From contig JALSIJ010000255.1 in the NCBI GenBank assembly GCA_026981655.1, forward strand, positions 1 through 39,209: a stretch of 39,209 bases of DNA. The letters run 5' to 3'. The DNA is from Rhizobiaceae bacterium (GTDB lineage Bacteria > Pseudomonadota > Alphaproteobacteria > Rhizobiales > Rhizobiaceae). Position numbers and translations under genes: made by a program. A model generated the notes under the pieces. That model searched no databases. It had not been told where the DNA came from and was given only the letters and a program-made list of their open reading frames with translations. Numbering within the stretch: position 1 is the first letter of the stretch; each line of letters opens with the position of its first letter. This document shows, in pieces, positions 15,577 to 26,967 of the stretch.

Positions 15577-18078
15577 TTAATCTAGTTTCACACTGCGCAA
15601 GCGAAGCGCATTGGAAATGACCGATACGGATGACAGGCTCATGGCTGCAGCCGCGATCATTGGTGACAACAGCGTTCCTGTGAAAGGGTAGAGAACGCCA
15701 GCGGCAATTGGCACGCCTGCCGCGTTATAGGCAAATGCAAAGAACAGGTTCAATTTAATATTACTGATCGTAGCGGTTGCCAGTTTGCGGGCACGAATAA
15801 TGCCGGTAAGGTCACCTTTGACCAGCGTAATACCAGCACTTTCCACCGCTACATCGGCGCCGGTTCCCATTGCGATACCAACATCAGCCGAAGCCAGAGC
15901 GGGGGCATCATTGACCCCGTCACCTGCCATTGCAACCGATGCGCCGCTGGCTTGCAACTCGTCAACCAGCGCCTTTTTATCAGCCGGCAGAACACCTGCA
16001 CGCACTTCATCAATGCCCAACTCTTTGGCCACGGCAAGAGCGGTGATTTCATTATCTCCGGTTGCCATGATGATTTTGAGGCCTTCTGCGTGCAGCTTAT
16101 CAATTGCGCTGCGAGCTGATGCCTTGATTGGATCTGAGACTGCGATTATACCTGCCAGATTGCCGTCGATTGCAAGATACATCGCTGTTTTACCAGCTTT
16201 GCTAAGTGCGTCGGCGTCTGACTGCGCATCGCTGATTGCAGCACCCTCGCCTTCCATCATCAATGCATTGCCGAGTGCGATGTGTTCTTTTCCAATTTTA
16301 CCAGTAATACCTTTTCCGGTAATCGCTGCAAAATCAGCAACTTTAGCCAGCTTGATATCCTGGGCTTCGGCGCCCGCGACAATTGCCTCAGCCAATGGAT
16401 GTTCGGAACTAAGCTCCAAGGCAGCTGCAAGTTTGAGAATATCCTCATCCTTGTTTTTGCCGTAGCTGATTATGTCAGTTAAAACCGGCTTGCCTTCAGT
16501 CAGAGTTCCGGTTTTATCAACTACCAGCGTATCAACACTGGCCAGCCGCTCCAGCGCTTCTGCATCGCGAACCAGAACACCGGCTTGTGCACCCCGTCCT
16601 GCTGCTGTGGTTATCGACATTGGTGTTGCCAGGCCCAAAGCACATGGGCAGGCAATAATCAGCGCCGAAACAGCTGCAACAATAGCATAAACCATCGAAG
16701 GGTCAGGTCCGTAAATAGACCAAATCACAAAGGCTACGAGGGCAATTATCACCACGGCGGGTACAAAATAGCTTGATACCCGGTCGGCCATTCCCTGAAT
16801 GGGTGCACGCGAACGCTGGGCTGAGGCAACCATCTCGACAATCTTGGCCAACATTGTATCGCTGCCAACTTTTTCAGCTCTTATGATCAAGCCTCCTGTG
16901 CCATTGATTGTGCCGCCGGTAATTTTATCTCCTTCAGTTTTTTCAACCGGAATGGATTCACCGCTGATCATGCTTTCATCCATTGAAGAATGACCCTCAA
17001 GGACTATACCATCAACAGCTGCACTTTCGCCGGGACGAATGCGGATCTTGTCGCCTTCGAGAATGTTCTCAACCGGCGCATCATATTCGCTGCCATCATC
17101 ATTAATGCGACGGGCGGTTTTTGGTGCAAGATCGAGCAGCGCCCGAATGGCAGAGCCGGTTCGCTCACGCGCTTTCAGTTCCATGATCTGGCCCAGAAAT
17201 ACCAGGGTGATAATAACCGCTGCGGCTTCAAAATAGACCGGCACCGTACCTTCAGGCGTTACAAATGCAGGCGGAAATGAACCCGGTATCAATGTGGCGA
17301 TCACACTGAACCCGTAGGCGGCACCTACACCGAGCATCAACAATGTCCACATGTTCAGGTTCCAGGTTTTTACCGAACTCCAACCACGCTTGAATATTGG
17401 CTGTGCTGCCCATAATACAACCGGTGTCGCCAAAACCAGTTCAATCCAAACGGTAAGTTTCTCGCCAATCATTTCCCGTATTGGCAGGCCGATCAATGGC
17501 CCCATAGTCACAATGAGCAGCGGTATTGACAATACCAGACTTACCCAGAAGCGTTTGGTGAAATCCACCAGTTCCGGATTAGGACCTTCGACTACAGCAC
17601 CCATTGGTTCAAGTGCCATGCCGCATATCGGGCAATCTCCCGGTTCATCGGTAATGATTTCCGGGTCCATTGGGCAAGTATATTTTACGCCTTTTGCTGC
17701 AACCACTTTTTTGCGCTTGTTGGCACCTGATATATAATAATAGGGATCAGCCTCAAATTTGTGATGGCACTTCGGATTGCAGAAATGATAGGCCTTGCCC
17801 TCATGATCAAACGTAGGCTTGCCTTTTCCAAGCGTCACATTCATGCCGCAAACCGGATCTGTTACGGTGTTTTCCGCACTATAGGCTTCAGGGTCCGCTT
17901 CAAATTTGTCACGGCATTTTGGGTTGCAAAAATGGTACGTTTCTCCCTTATGCTCGAAAGTCGGCTTGCCGATATTATGTTTAACGGTCATGCCGCATAC
18001 GGGATCGATGCTCGTTTCGTTATCATCACCATTGGAATGATCATGGTCGCAACTGCTGGAGTGAGTATGTAAATTCAT
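15577..18078 (-). CDS. copA: Cu(+)-exporting P1B-type ATPase with tandem YHS domains
   Basis: An 833-residue copper efflux ATPase. Instead of an HMA domain the N-terminus carries a His/Asp-rich lead, then two YHS domains (DPVCGM at 25–30 with YHFCNPKC, and again DPVCGM with YHFCNPKC about 48 residues later). A heavy-metal-binding module follows, YTCPMDPEI…CPICGMALEP, near residues 135–160. The ATPase core is complete: SGES near 371, CPC in ACPCALGLATP near 478, DKTGTLTEGKP near 521, SEHPL near 559, GDGVNDAPALASADVG near 721. The Cu(I) subgroup residues YN (FAYNAAGVP) and MSLSS are present at the C-terminus. The two YHS copies are about two-thirds identical, indicating internal duplication. 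First gene of the copA-cueR-cytochrome unit. Confidence 0.96.
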   Translation of the reverse strand: MNLHTHSSSCDHDHSNGDDNETSIDPVCGMTVKHNIGKPTFEHKGETYHFCNPKCRDKFEADPEAYSAENTVTDPVCGMNVTLGKGKPTFDHEGKAYHFCNPKCHHKFEADPYYYISGANKRKKVVAAKGVKYTCPMDPEIITDEPGDCPICGMALEPMGAVVEGPNPELVDFTKRFWVSLVLSIPLLIVTMGPLIGLPIREMIGEKLTVWIELVLATPVVLWAAQPIFKRGWSSVKTWNLNMWTLLMLGVGAAYGFSVIATLIPGSFPPAFVTPEGTVPVYFEAAAVIITLVFLGQIMELKARERTGSAIRALLDLAPKTARRINDDGSEYDAPVENILEGDKIRIRPGESAAVDGIVLEGHSSMDESMISGESIPVEKTEGDKITGGTINGTGGLIIRAEKVGSDTMLAKIVEMVASAQRSRAPIQGMADRVSSYFVPAVVIIALVAFVIWSIYGPDPSMVYAIVAAVSALIIACPCALGLATPMSITTAAGRGAQAGVLVRDAEALERLASVDTLVVDKTGTLTEGKPVLTDIISYGKNKDEDILKLAAALELSSEHPLAEAIVAGAEAQDIKLAKVADFAAITGKGITGKIGKEHIALGNALMMEGEGAAISDAQSDADALSKAGKTAMYLAIDGNLAGIIAVSDPIKASARSAIDKLHAEGLKIIMATGDNEITALAVAKELGIDEVRAGVLPADKKALVDELQASGASVAMAGDGVNDAPALASADVGIAMGTGADVAVESAGITLVKGDLTGIIRARKLATATISNIKLNLFFAFAYNAAGVPIAAGVLYPFTGTLLSPMIAAAAMSLSSVSVISNALRLRSVKLD

Positions 18079-18114
18079 GGCTTTAAAACCTGTTCATCAA
18101 CTGTCATTGATCAA

Positions 18115-18145
18115 CAGATAGACCTTCCAGTCAATGTAAGGTCAA
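18115..18145 (-). promoter_or_regulatory. CueR-type promoter/operator of copA
   Basis: On the − strand TTGACC (18145–18140) and TATCTG (18120–18115) form −35 and −10 elements separated by exactly 19 bp. The spacer contains the operator half-sites: GACCTT (18121–18126) and AAGGTC (18138–18143 read on +) are an inverted pair 11 bases apart. An overlong 19-bp spacer over a dyad is the mark of MerR-family activation. It lies 37 bases before the copA ATG, with cueR two genes along, so CueR control is a well-supported inference. Confidence 0.88.
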
Positions 18146-18204
18146 GTAGTATTGTTCACTCTGTTCGGTAATCCCTTCTACAGGATTGAAATTCTTGCTG
18201 AATA

Positions 18205-20451
<2,247 letters not shown>

Positions 20452-20647
20452 TTATATGAGTTGCGCCAGTTATTTTTTATGTTTTCACATATTTTATTAT
20501 ACTTATTCCGCTCAACCCTCCGGTTTCGCGCTCATTCACCGGTTTGCACAATGCTTCACTGTCGTTTGCATTGCTTACCCTGCCACGGAGGGGGATTTAT
20601 TACCTTGGCCTTCCAAGCTGGCATGCCATTCTGGTGCTTGCATTTTT

Positions 20648-21065
20648 ATCCGCAGTTACAGGCTTTGCCTGTTTCCCCGGAACCCCCGCCATGCTTTCAA
20701 ATCCGCCGTCACAGGCTTTGCCTGTTTCCCCGGAACCCCCGCCATGCTTTCAAATCCGCCGTCACAGGCTTTGCCTGTTTCCCCGGATCCCCCGCCATGC
20801 TTTCAAATCCGCCGTCACAGGCTTTGCCTGTTTCCCCGGAACCCCCGCCATGCTTTCAAATCCGCCGTCACAGGCTTTGCCTGTTTCCCCGGAACCCCCG
20901 CCATGCTTTCAAATCCGCCGTCACAGGCTTTGCCTGTTTCCCCGCAACCCCCGCCATGCTTTCAAATCCGCCGTCACAGGCTTTGCCTGTTTCCCCGGAA
21001 CCCCCGCCATGCTTTCAAATCCGCCGTCACAGGCTTTGCCTGTTTCCCCGGAACCCCCGCCATGC
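20648..21065. repeat. 53-bp minisatellite, 7.9 copies
   Basis: The motif ACAGGCTTTGCCTGT recurs exactly every 53 bases at 20658, 20711, 20764, 20817, 20870, 20923, 20976 and 21029. Copies are nearly identical: one has GGATCCCCC and one GCAACCCCC where the others have GGAACCCCC, and the first unit differs near its left edge. Each unit contains the hairpin ACAGGC-TTT-GCCTGT and a C-rich block. 53 is not a multiple of three and the unit has no stop in any + frame, so all three + frames stay open through the array and yield spurious 53-residue periodic peptides; none has a ribosome-binding site or known family. The array lies between secG and pyrG. The flank 21066–21217 is GC-rich with short inverted repeats and no gene; 20431–20647 shows nothing beyond room for a pyrG promoter. 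Confidence 0.95.
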
Positions 21066-21217
21066 CACGTGCGATTTGAATTAACCCTCCAACTGAACCG
21101 ATAGGTGAAGCGCAAAGCGCGCACGCGCAGGCTGTGCGCAGCACAAATAGCCGCGAGCGAGTTAAATATCGCGCGAACGGACGAACTGCCGGAGGCAGGT
21201 CGGCACCCAATAAACTT

Positions 21218-21592
21218 CTAATTACTATCAGGTACGTTGCTTTTTGGCGCTTCAGGTGATGATGGCAAGAGGTCTGGTACAACACTGATCGGTGCAGAAC
21301 CATCAGTGGGCTGGGTCTGGTTGGTTGGGATATTGTCCAGAATATCGCCGGGATTGCCGTCTAGCTTGGCCAATATACCCAGTGTCAACGAGGTTACAAA
21401 AAATGCAGCGGCAAGAATACCTGTTGTTCGCGTAAGTGCATTGGCCGCACCACGAGCCGACATCATACCGCCGCCACCGCCACCGCCCATACCAAGAGCG
21501 CCGCCCTCAGAGCGTTGCAGCAATACAATAACGACTAGAGCCAGCACCACCATTAAATGGATAACGATTACAACCGTTGATATATTTTCCAT
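21218..21592 (-). CDS. secG: preprotein translocase subunit SecG
   Basis: A 124-residue inner-membrane protein. Two helices (STVVIVIHLMVVLALVVIVL and TGILAAAFFVTSLTLGILA) flank the diagnostic QRSEGGALGMGGGGGGG and SARGAANALTRTT loop. The C-terminal tail of about 45 residues is polar and proline-rich, as is common in alphaproteobacterial SecG. SecG assists SecYEG-dependent export. The ATG at 21592 is preferred to an upstream TTG at 21613 because GGA lies nine bases before it and MENISTVV is the usual N-terminus. Located downstream of tpiA and upstream of pyrG on the same strand. Confidence 0.94.
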   Translation of the reverse strand: MENISTVVIVIHLMVVLALVVIVLLQRSEGGALGMGGGGGGGMMSARGAANALTRTTGILAAAFFVTSLTLGILAKLDGNPGDILDNIPTNQTQPTDGSAPISVVPDLLPSSPEAPKSNVPDSN

Positions 21593-21751
21593 GAGTATTT
21601 TCCGTAATGCCAATCTGGTGCATACGCCAAACTGAATTTCTCATAAATTTTAAAGACGTGGCTTCATACACCATCGACTATTAATGTCCAGTATTAGTTG
21701 CCAAAAACTCGGCAGTCCATGCCTGCTATATGTATTTTGCACGGCCTATTT

Positions 21752-22519
21752 TCAAGCCATTGTGCGATAGGCCTCGCAAATGCCTAGAAAATCCGTTGAT
21801 TTTAAACTTGCGCCGCCAACAAGTGCGCCATCGACATTGTTGATTGCCATCAGTTCGCCCGCATTGCCGGGTTTTACCGAACCACCATAGAGAATGCGCA
21901 TTTTGCCCCCCTCATCGCCAAACCGTTCAACCAGCGTTTTACGAATAAATGCATGCGCTTCTTCAACATCAGATGTTTCAGGCACCAGGCCGGTTCCAAT
22001 TGCCCATACCGGCTCGTATGCGACAATAGTATTTGCAGATGTTGCGCCTCCGGGAACAGAACCCGCTAATTGCTTTCCCAATACATCAAGCGTTTCTCCC
22101 GAACGACGCTGAGCTTCCAATTCTCCAATGCAAATGACAGATACAAGCCCTGCCCGCCATGCGGCTTCAGATTTTGCCGCGACGTCGGCATCGCTCTCAT
22201 TGTGGTCAACCCGGCGCTCGGAATGTCCCGCCAAAACCATTGTACCTTCGGCATCGGCAATCATTTCAGCAGCAGTATCGCCTGTATGGGCACCACTTTC
22301 ATTGGCATGGCAATCCTGCGTGCCAACCGCAATCGCGCTGCCCTTCGTCCATGATGCAACGAGTGCCATCAATATGGCAGGTGGAAAAATTGCCATATCC
22401 AGCTTACTTTGCAGTTGCTCGTCAAATCCGGACACCAATTCACGAACCATTGATTCAGAACCGCTAGAACCATTCATTTTCCAGTTTCCTGCAACAATAG
22501 GCTTGATATCCGGGGTCAT
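21752..22519 (-). CDS. tpiA: triosephosphate isomerase
   Basis: A 255-residue TIM-barrel enzyme interconverting dihydroxyacetone phosphate and glyceraldehyde 3-phosphate. All catalytic positions are present: the lysine in AGNWKMNG near residue 13, the histidine in LAGHSERR near 98, the glutamate in AYEPVWAIGTG near 168, and the phosphate loop YGGSVKPGNAGE. Starts at ATG 22519 with AAAGAGA about eight bases upstream. It is transcribed divergently from the ppiD-like foldase gene across a 188-base gap, an arrangement I know from other Rhizobiales, and is followed by secG. Confidence 0.97.
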   Translation of the reverse strand: MTPDIKPIVAGNWKMNGSSGSESMVRELVSGFDEQLQSKLDMAIFPPAILMALVASWTKGSAIAVGTQDCHANESGAHTGDTAAEMIADAEGTMVLAGHSERRVDHNESDADVAAKSEAAWRAGLVSVICIGELEAQRRSGETLDVLGKQLAGSVPGGATSANTIVAYEPVWAIGTGLVPETSDVEEAHAFIRKTLVERFGDEGGKMRILYGGSVKPGNAGELMAINNVDGALVGGASLKSTDFLGICEAYRTMA

Positions 22520-22707
22520 AATTACAATCTCTTTCCTTAAATGAACAAGTTTCTCTCTGAGTAGTTAGCTTTAGGCAACAAATCAATCCTTCAACGCTTG
22601 CGGCAGAGGGGCGCACTGACTAAGAGTACATTTGAAAAACAAGTCGAATTCGACAGAATAATCGAATAGCCGAGCAGGATGCACCTGCAATAAGAAGGTA
22701 GAAAAAT

Positions 22708-24588
22708 ATGCTTGAACAATTACGCGGAAGTGTGAGCGGTTGGGTTGCCAAAATTTTTATTGGCCTCTTGGTGTTGAGCTTTGGTGTTTGGGGTATTGCC
22801 GATGTATTTCGCACAGATGCTGGAAGTGCCGTGGTCACCGTTGGCGAAACACAGGTAACAGTTGGTGACTATAGCCAAATTTATCGACGCAATCTCAATA
22901 CACTATCACAGCGCTTTGGCACCCAGCTCACAAGGGAACAGGCACGCAGATTAGGCATTGAAGTAACCGTTATGGGCGAAATTGTATCTGGTGCAGTATT
23001 GGATGAAAATGCACGGATACTCAATCTTGGTCTTTCTGACAAAACCCTTGCCGGACTGATTGGCAAAGACCCTGCATTTGCAGGGTTCGATGGCAATTTT
23101 AGCCGGGACAGGTTTCAGCAGGCGATCAGAAACGCACAAATGCGTGAAGACGAGTATATCAATGGCCGCAACAGGGTTGCAGTACGTAACCAGATATTCG
23201 AAGCAACTGCGCGTGGAGATATTCTACCGAAATTATTCTATCAGGCGGCTGCCAACTATACGGAAGAAGCTCGAAAATTCGATTTCATATTATTGACTGC
23301 TGAGAGCTTAAAAATTGATCCAAAACCGGAAGTTGGTGATTTGGAAAATTACTTCAAATTGAACAAAGTAGCTTATGCAGCACCGGAATATCGCAAACTC
23401 TCAATTTTGAAAGTCGAGCCGGAAGATATTTTCAATACTATCGAGATTGATGATGAGGTCATTAAAGCTGATTACGAATCTCGTAAGGACAGATATGGAA
23501 ATCCTGAACGCCGCCGGATTCAACAGATCGTGTTTAAAGATCGGGCGAAGGCTGAGGAAGCAGCAAAATCTCTTGCGGAAGGCGCGTTGTTTGAAACGCT
23601 GGTATCTGATTTGAAATTGAAAATGTCAGATGTTGATCTGGGCGTTATGAAAAAATCAGATTTGCCGGACAAAAAAATTGCAGAAGCCGCGTTCAAACTT
23701 GAACTCAATACAGTCAGCGAAATCATTGATGGCATCTTTGGCCCGGTTATCGTTCGGACAACGGCAATTGAACCTGCTGCAATAACTCCCTTTGAGAAAG
23801 TAAAAGATGAGATCAAAAAAGACCTGGTTTTGCGTAAAGCTATAGATGAGATAATTTCGCTTCAAGATTCAATTGAGGATATGCGCGCAGGTGGTGCAAC
23901 TCTTGAAGAAGTCGCAGAAAAGAATGATCTAAAGTTGCGGATCGTTGATGCGGTGGATGCGACTGGGTCGACACCGGATGGAACAGTTCTCAGCGATTTA
24001 CCAAATTCAGCCGATTTGCTGCGTTCAGCCTTTGCTGCAGAAGTTGGTGATGAAACTGATTATTTGAACGTTGGCGCAAATGGTTATGCATGGTTTGAAG
24101 TCAAGAAGATCATTCCTGCCCGCGACCGCACATTTGATGAGGTAAAGGAACGGGTGGCTGCTGATTGGCGTCGTTATGAAATTGACGGTGCTCTTGGTGC
24201 GAAAGCAACCGAATTGAAAAAGAGCCTGGAAGATGGAAAAAGTCTGATTGATGTGGCGTCGGAAATTGGTACCAGCGTACAATCCACCGGATTTTTGAAA
24301 CGCTCCAGCAGCTCAAAATTGCTTAATGCCAACGCTATTCGCGCGGGATTTTCCGGGCCAGATGGTCATGTTGCAATTGCAAATGGCGAAACCAATGGTG
24401 TTCAAGTTCTGTTGCAGGTTGCAGGTATAAAAATTCCGGATTCTGCGACTTTGCCAGATCTTGACAGATCGCGTATTGATGAGGCGGCAGGCAATGATGT
24501 ACTGGAACAATTGGTGGATCAGCTTCGTATTCGTTATGGTGTCTCGATCAATCAGCAATTGGTTCAGTTGGCACAAGGACAACAATAA
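22708..24588 (+). CDS. ppiD: PpiD-type periplasmic peptidyl-prolyl isomerase/foldase
   Basis: A 626-residue membrane-anchored foldase. MLEQLRGSVSGWVAKIFIGL starts the protein and a single helix spans about residues 14–31 (the VSGWVAK…VWGIADVF region is typical of PpiD/SurA_N_3 proteins). The large remainder faces the periplasm. Residues 40–190 form the SurA-N-like chaperone part (VTVGETQVTVGDYSQIYRR), and a parvulin-like region follows around 265–360 (RRIQQIVFKDRAKAEEAAKS). The family assists folding of outer-membrane and exported proteins near the Sec translocon. The start has AGAAGG nine bases upstream. First gene of the probable ppiD-trpD-trpC-moaC-moeA run. Confidence 0.92.
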   Translation: MLEQLRGSVSGWVAKIFIGLLVLSFGVWGIADVFRTDAGSAVVTVGETQVTVGDYSQIYRRNLNTLSQRFGTQLTREQARRLGIEVTVMGEIVSGAVLDENARILNLGLSDKTLAGLIGKDPAFAGFDGNFSRDRFQQAIRNAQMREDEYINGRNRVAVRNQIFEATARGDILPKLFYQAAANYTEEARKFDFILLTAESLKIDPKPEVGDLENYFKLNKVAYAAPEYRKLSILKVEPEDIFNTIEIDDEVIKADYESRKDRYGNPERRRIQQIVFKDRAKAEEAAKSLAEGALFETLVSDLKLKMSDVDLGVMKKSDLPDKKIAEAAFKLELNTVSEIIDGIFGPVIVRTTAIEPAAITPFEKVKDEIKKDLVLRKAIDEIISLQDSIEDMRAGGATLEEVAEKNDLKLRIVDAVDATGSTPDGTVLSDLPNSADLLRSAFAAEVGDETDYLNVGANGYAWFEVKKIIPARDRTFDEVKERVAADWRRYEIDGALGAKATELKKSLEDGKSLIDVASEIGTSVQSTGFLKRSSSSKLLNANAIRAGFSGPDGHVAIANGETNGVQVLLQVAGIKIPDSATLPDLDRSRIDEAAGNDVLEQLVDQLRIRYGVSINQQLVQLAQGQQ

Positions 24589-24634
24589 CAAAAAATCCCA
24601 TTGGGTCTGACGGACGAAAACGAAAAGAATTGTT

Positions 24635-25654
24635 ATGACCGATTTCAAGCAATTAATTGCCAAGGCTGCTAACGGTACTTCCCTCACTCAGGATGAAGCT
24701 GAAAGTGCATTCAGCGTTATGATGAGTGGCGAGGCAACGCCTTCTCAAATTGGCGGTTTCCTGATGGCGTTGCGCGTTCGCGGCGAAACGGTTGATGAGA
24801 TCAGTGGCGCGGTTCGCTCAATGCGATCTCGCATGCTTAAGGTTGATGCGCCTGATAATGCGATTGATATCGTCGGCACCGGTGGCGATGCATCGGGTTC
24901 CTACAATATTTCAACCTGCACAGCAATTGTGGTGGCCGGTTGTGGGGTGCCAATCGCTAAACATGGCAACCGCGCACTTTCTTCCAAATCGGGTGCTGCT
25001 GATACTTTAATGGCACTTGGGGTTAATCTGGAGCTTTCCCCGGCTGAAATTTCCAAATGCATTAGTGAGGCCAGCCTTGGCTTTATGTTTGCACCGGCTC
25101 ATCATGCGGCAATGCGCTATGTGGGGCCAACGCGCGTGGAGCTTGGCACAAGAACCATATTCAATTTGCTTGGCCCGCTTTCTAACCCTGCAGGGGTGAA
25201 AAGCCAGTTGGTTGGTGTATTTTCGCCGGAATGGGTGGAGCCATTGGCCCATGTGCTGAAAAACCTCGGATCGAATTCCGTATGGGTGGTACATGGCGAT
25301 GGCATGGATGAAATGACGGTAACAGCCGATACTCAGGTTGCAGAACTCAAAGATGGGATTGTCCGCACATTCACCGTATCCCCGCAGGATGCGGGCGTCG
25401 GCACCTATGATTTTGAAGAACTCAAAGGTGGCGATGCCGAGCACAATGCGGCAGCGCTTCGTGAGGTTCTTGGTGGTAAAAAGAGCGCTTATCGCGACGT
25501 TGTTTTACTCAATGCGGCCGCGTCGTTGATGGTTGCCGGCATTACTGACAATCTGAAAGCCGGGGCTGAACTTGCGGCTCAATCTATCGACAATGGCATG
25601 GCCAGCATCGTGTTGGATAAACTCGTTGCAATCTCCAATGCGAATAAAGTGTAA
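24635..25654 (+). CDS. trpD: anthranilate phosphoribosyltransferase
   Basis: A 339-residue enzyme of tryptophan synthesis that transfers phosphoribosyl from PRPP to anthranilate. Signatures: [17 protein letters not shown] near residues 79–95 (PRPP-binding loop), [21 protein letters not shown], and the anthranilate/metal region [18 protein letters not shown] with [16 protein letters not shown]. Standalone rather than fused to TrpG. Its stop overlaps the trpC ATG by one base (TAATG), so the two are translationally coupled. Confidence 0.97.
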   Translation: MTDFKQLIAKAANGTSLTQDEAESAFSVMMSGEATPSQIGGFLMALRVRGETVDEISGAVRSMRSRMLKVDAPDNAIDIVGTGGDASGSYNISTCTAIVVAGCGVPIAKHGNRALSSKSGAADTLMALGVNLELSPAEISKCISEASLGFMFAPAHHAAMRYVGPTRVELGTRTIFNLLGPLSNPAGVKSQLVGVFSPEWVEPLAHVLKNLGSNSVWVVHGDGMDEMTVTADTQVAELKDGIVRTFTVSPQDAGVGTYDFEELKGGDAEHNAAALREVLGGKKSAYRDVVLLNAAASLMVAGITDNLKAGAELAAQSIDNGMASIVLDKLVAISNANKV

Positions 25655-26466
25655 TGAGCGATATACTCAAAAAGATCGAAGCCTATAAGCGCAAGGAAAT
25701 TGCTGCAGCTAAGGCCAGGATTTCGCCTGCAGATATTGTAGAACGTGCAAAAAATGCAAGCCCGCCGCGCGGTTTTGTGCAAGCACTGAGGGTAAAAAAC
25801 TCCAGTAGTGAGTATGCTCTAATTGCCGAGATAAAGAAGGCCAGTCCTTCCAAAGGGTTGATCCGTGAGGATTTTGATCCACCCTTATTGGCGAAGGCTT
25901 ATGAGACCGGTGGTGCTGCATGTCTTTCCGTTTTGACCGATACGCCATCTTTTCAAGGCTCGCCAGAATTTCTCATTTCGGCCCGTGCGGCGACAAGCCT
26001 TCCTGCACTTCGCAAAGATTTTATGTTTGAGCCCTATCAGGTTTGGGAAGCACGCGCTTGGTCAGCTGATTGTATATTGATCATTATGGCAGCACTTTTG
26101 GATGATGAGGCGCAGGTGCTGGAAGAAACCGCATTTGAAGCCGGAATGGACGTTTTGATTGAAGTGCATAATGAGCCGGAACTCGAGCGCGCATTAAAGC
26201 TCACCTCCCCTTTGATCGGCATCAACAATCGCAATCTCAAAACATTTGAGATGGATCTTGCGACCTCTGAACAATTGGCTGCTCAAGTGCCTGATGATCG
26301 ATTACTGGTGAGCGAAAGCGGGTTGTTCACCCCCCATGATCTTGCCCGAATGAGCCGCATAGGCATCAACACATTCCTGATAGGTGAAAGCCTGATGCGC
26401 AAAAAAGATGTTGCATCCGCAACCAGGATTTTGCTTAATCGCGATATTGAAACTACGGATGCGTGA
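25654..26466 (+). CDS. trpC: indole-3-glycerol phosphate synthase
   Basis: A 270-residue TIM-barrel enzyme converting CdRP to indole-3-glycerol phosphate. The catalytic region [20 protein letters not shown] near residue 52, [13 protein letters not shown] near 115, [14 protein letters not shown] and [13 protein letters not shown] are all family signatures. Length is normal for a monofunctional enzyme without a TrpF fusion. It overlaps trpD by one base at its start and moaC by one base at its end (TGATG), so a tightly coupled cluster is visible. Confidence 0.97.
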   Translation: MSDILKKIEAYKRKEIAAAKARISPADIVERAKNASPPRGFVQALRVKNSSSEYALIAEIKKASPSKGLIREDFDPPLLAKAYETGGAACLSVLTDTPSFQGSPEFLISARAATSLPALRKDFMFEPYQVWEARAWSADCILIIMAALLDDEAQVLEETAFEAGMDVLIEVHNEPELERALKLTSPLIGINNRNLKTFEMDLATSEQLAAQVPDDRLLVSESGLFTPHDLARMSRIGINTFLIGESLMRKKDVASATRILLNRDIETTDA

Positions 26467-26951
26467 TGGGTAATAATCTAACTCATATTGATGAAACCGG
26501 TGCCGCCAATATGGTGGATGTCGGCGATAAAACCCATACCAACCGTATCGCTGTTGCCGTTGGCACAATCATCATGAATGCATCCACTTTGGAAATAATT
26601 GTTCAGGGCAACGCCAAAAAAGGCGATGTAATTGGAACAGCCAGAATTGCCGGCATAATGGCTGCAAAAAAGACCCATGAACTCATCCCCCTTTGTCATC
26701 CGCTTATGTTGACCTCAGTCAAAGTGAGTATAGAGCCAGATGATAAACTGCCCGGATTGCGGATTGAAGCAATTGCCAAAGTTGGCGGTCAAACCGGCGT
26801 AGAAATGGAAGCTTTAACCGCTGTAAGTGTAGCCTGCCTAACCGTCTATGACATGGCCAAGGCCGTTGATCGCGGAATGGAGATTGGCCAAATCAAACTG
26901 GTGAAAAAATCCGGTGGCAAAAGTGGGTCATGGTCTGCGGATACTCAATAA
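26466..26951 (+). CDS. moaC: cyclic pyranopterin monophosphate synthase MoaC
   Basis: A 161-residue enzyme acting in the first step of molybdenum cofactor synthesis, with MoaA, to make cPMP. Signatures: [19 protein letters not shown] at the N-terminus, [20 protein letters not shown], and [20 protein letters not shown] followed by [12 protein letters not shown]. The ATG at 26466 shares one base with the trpC stop and is preferred over the GTG immediately before it. moeA follows after 16 bases. moaA and other pathway genes are not in the window. Confidence 0.97.
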   Translation: MGNNLTHIDETGAANMVDVGDKTHTNRIAVAVGTIIMNASTLEIIVQGNAKKGDVIGTARIAGIMAAKKTHELIPLCHPLMLTSVKVSIEPDDKLPGLRIEAIAKVGGQTGVEMEALTAVSVACLTVYDMAKAVDRGMEIGQIKLVKKSGGKSGSWSADTQ

Positions 26952-26967
26952 GAATCGGTATTGATTT

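Noticed and set aside
15785-16465. A 226-codon frame antisense to copA
   Set aside because: It is a shadow of the copA coding strand; its Ala/Ser/Pro-rich composition reflects codon bias of copA and it has no domain.
20648-21065. CRISPR array
   Set aside because: The whole 53-bp unit is repeated with no variable spacers, and no cas gene is near.
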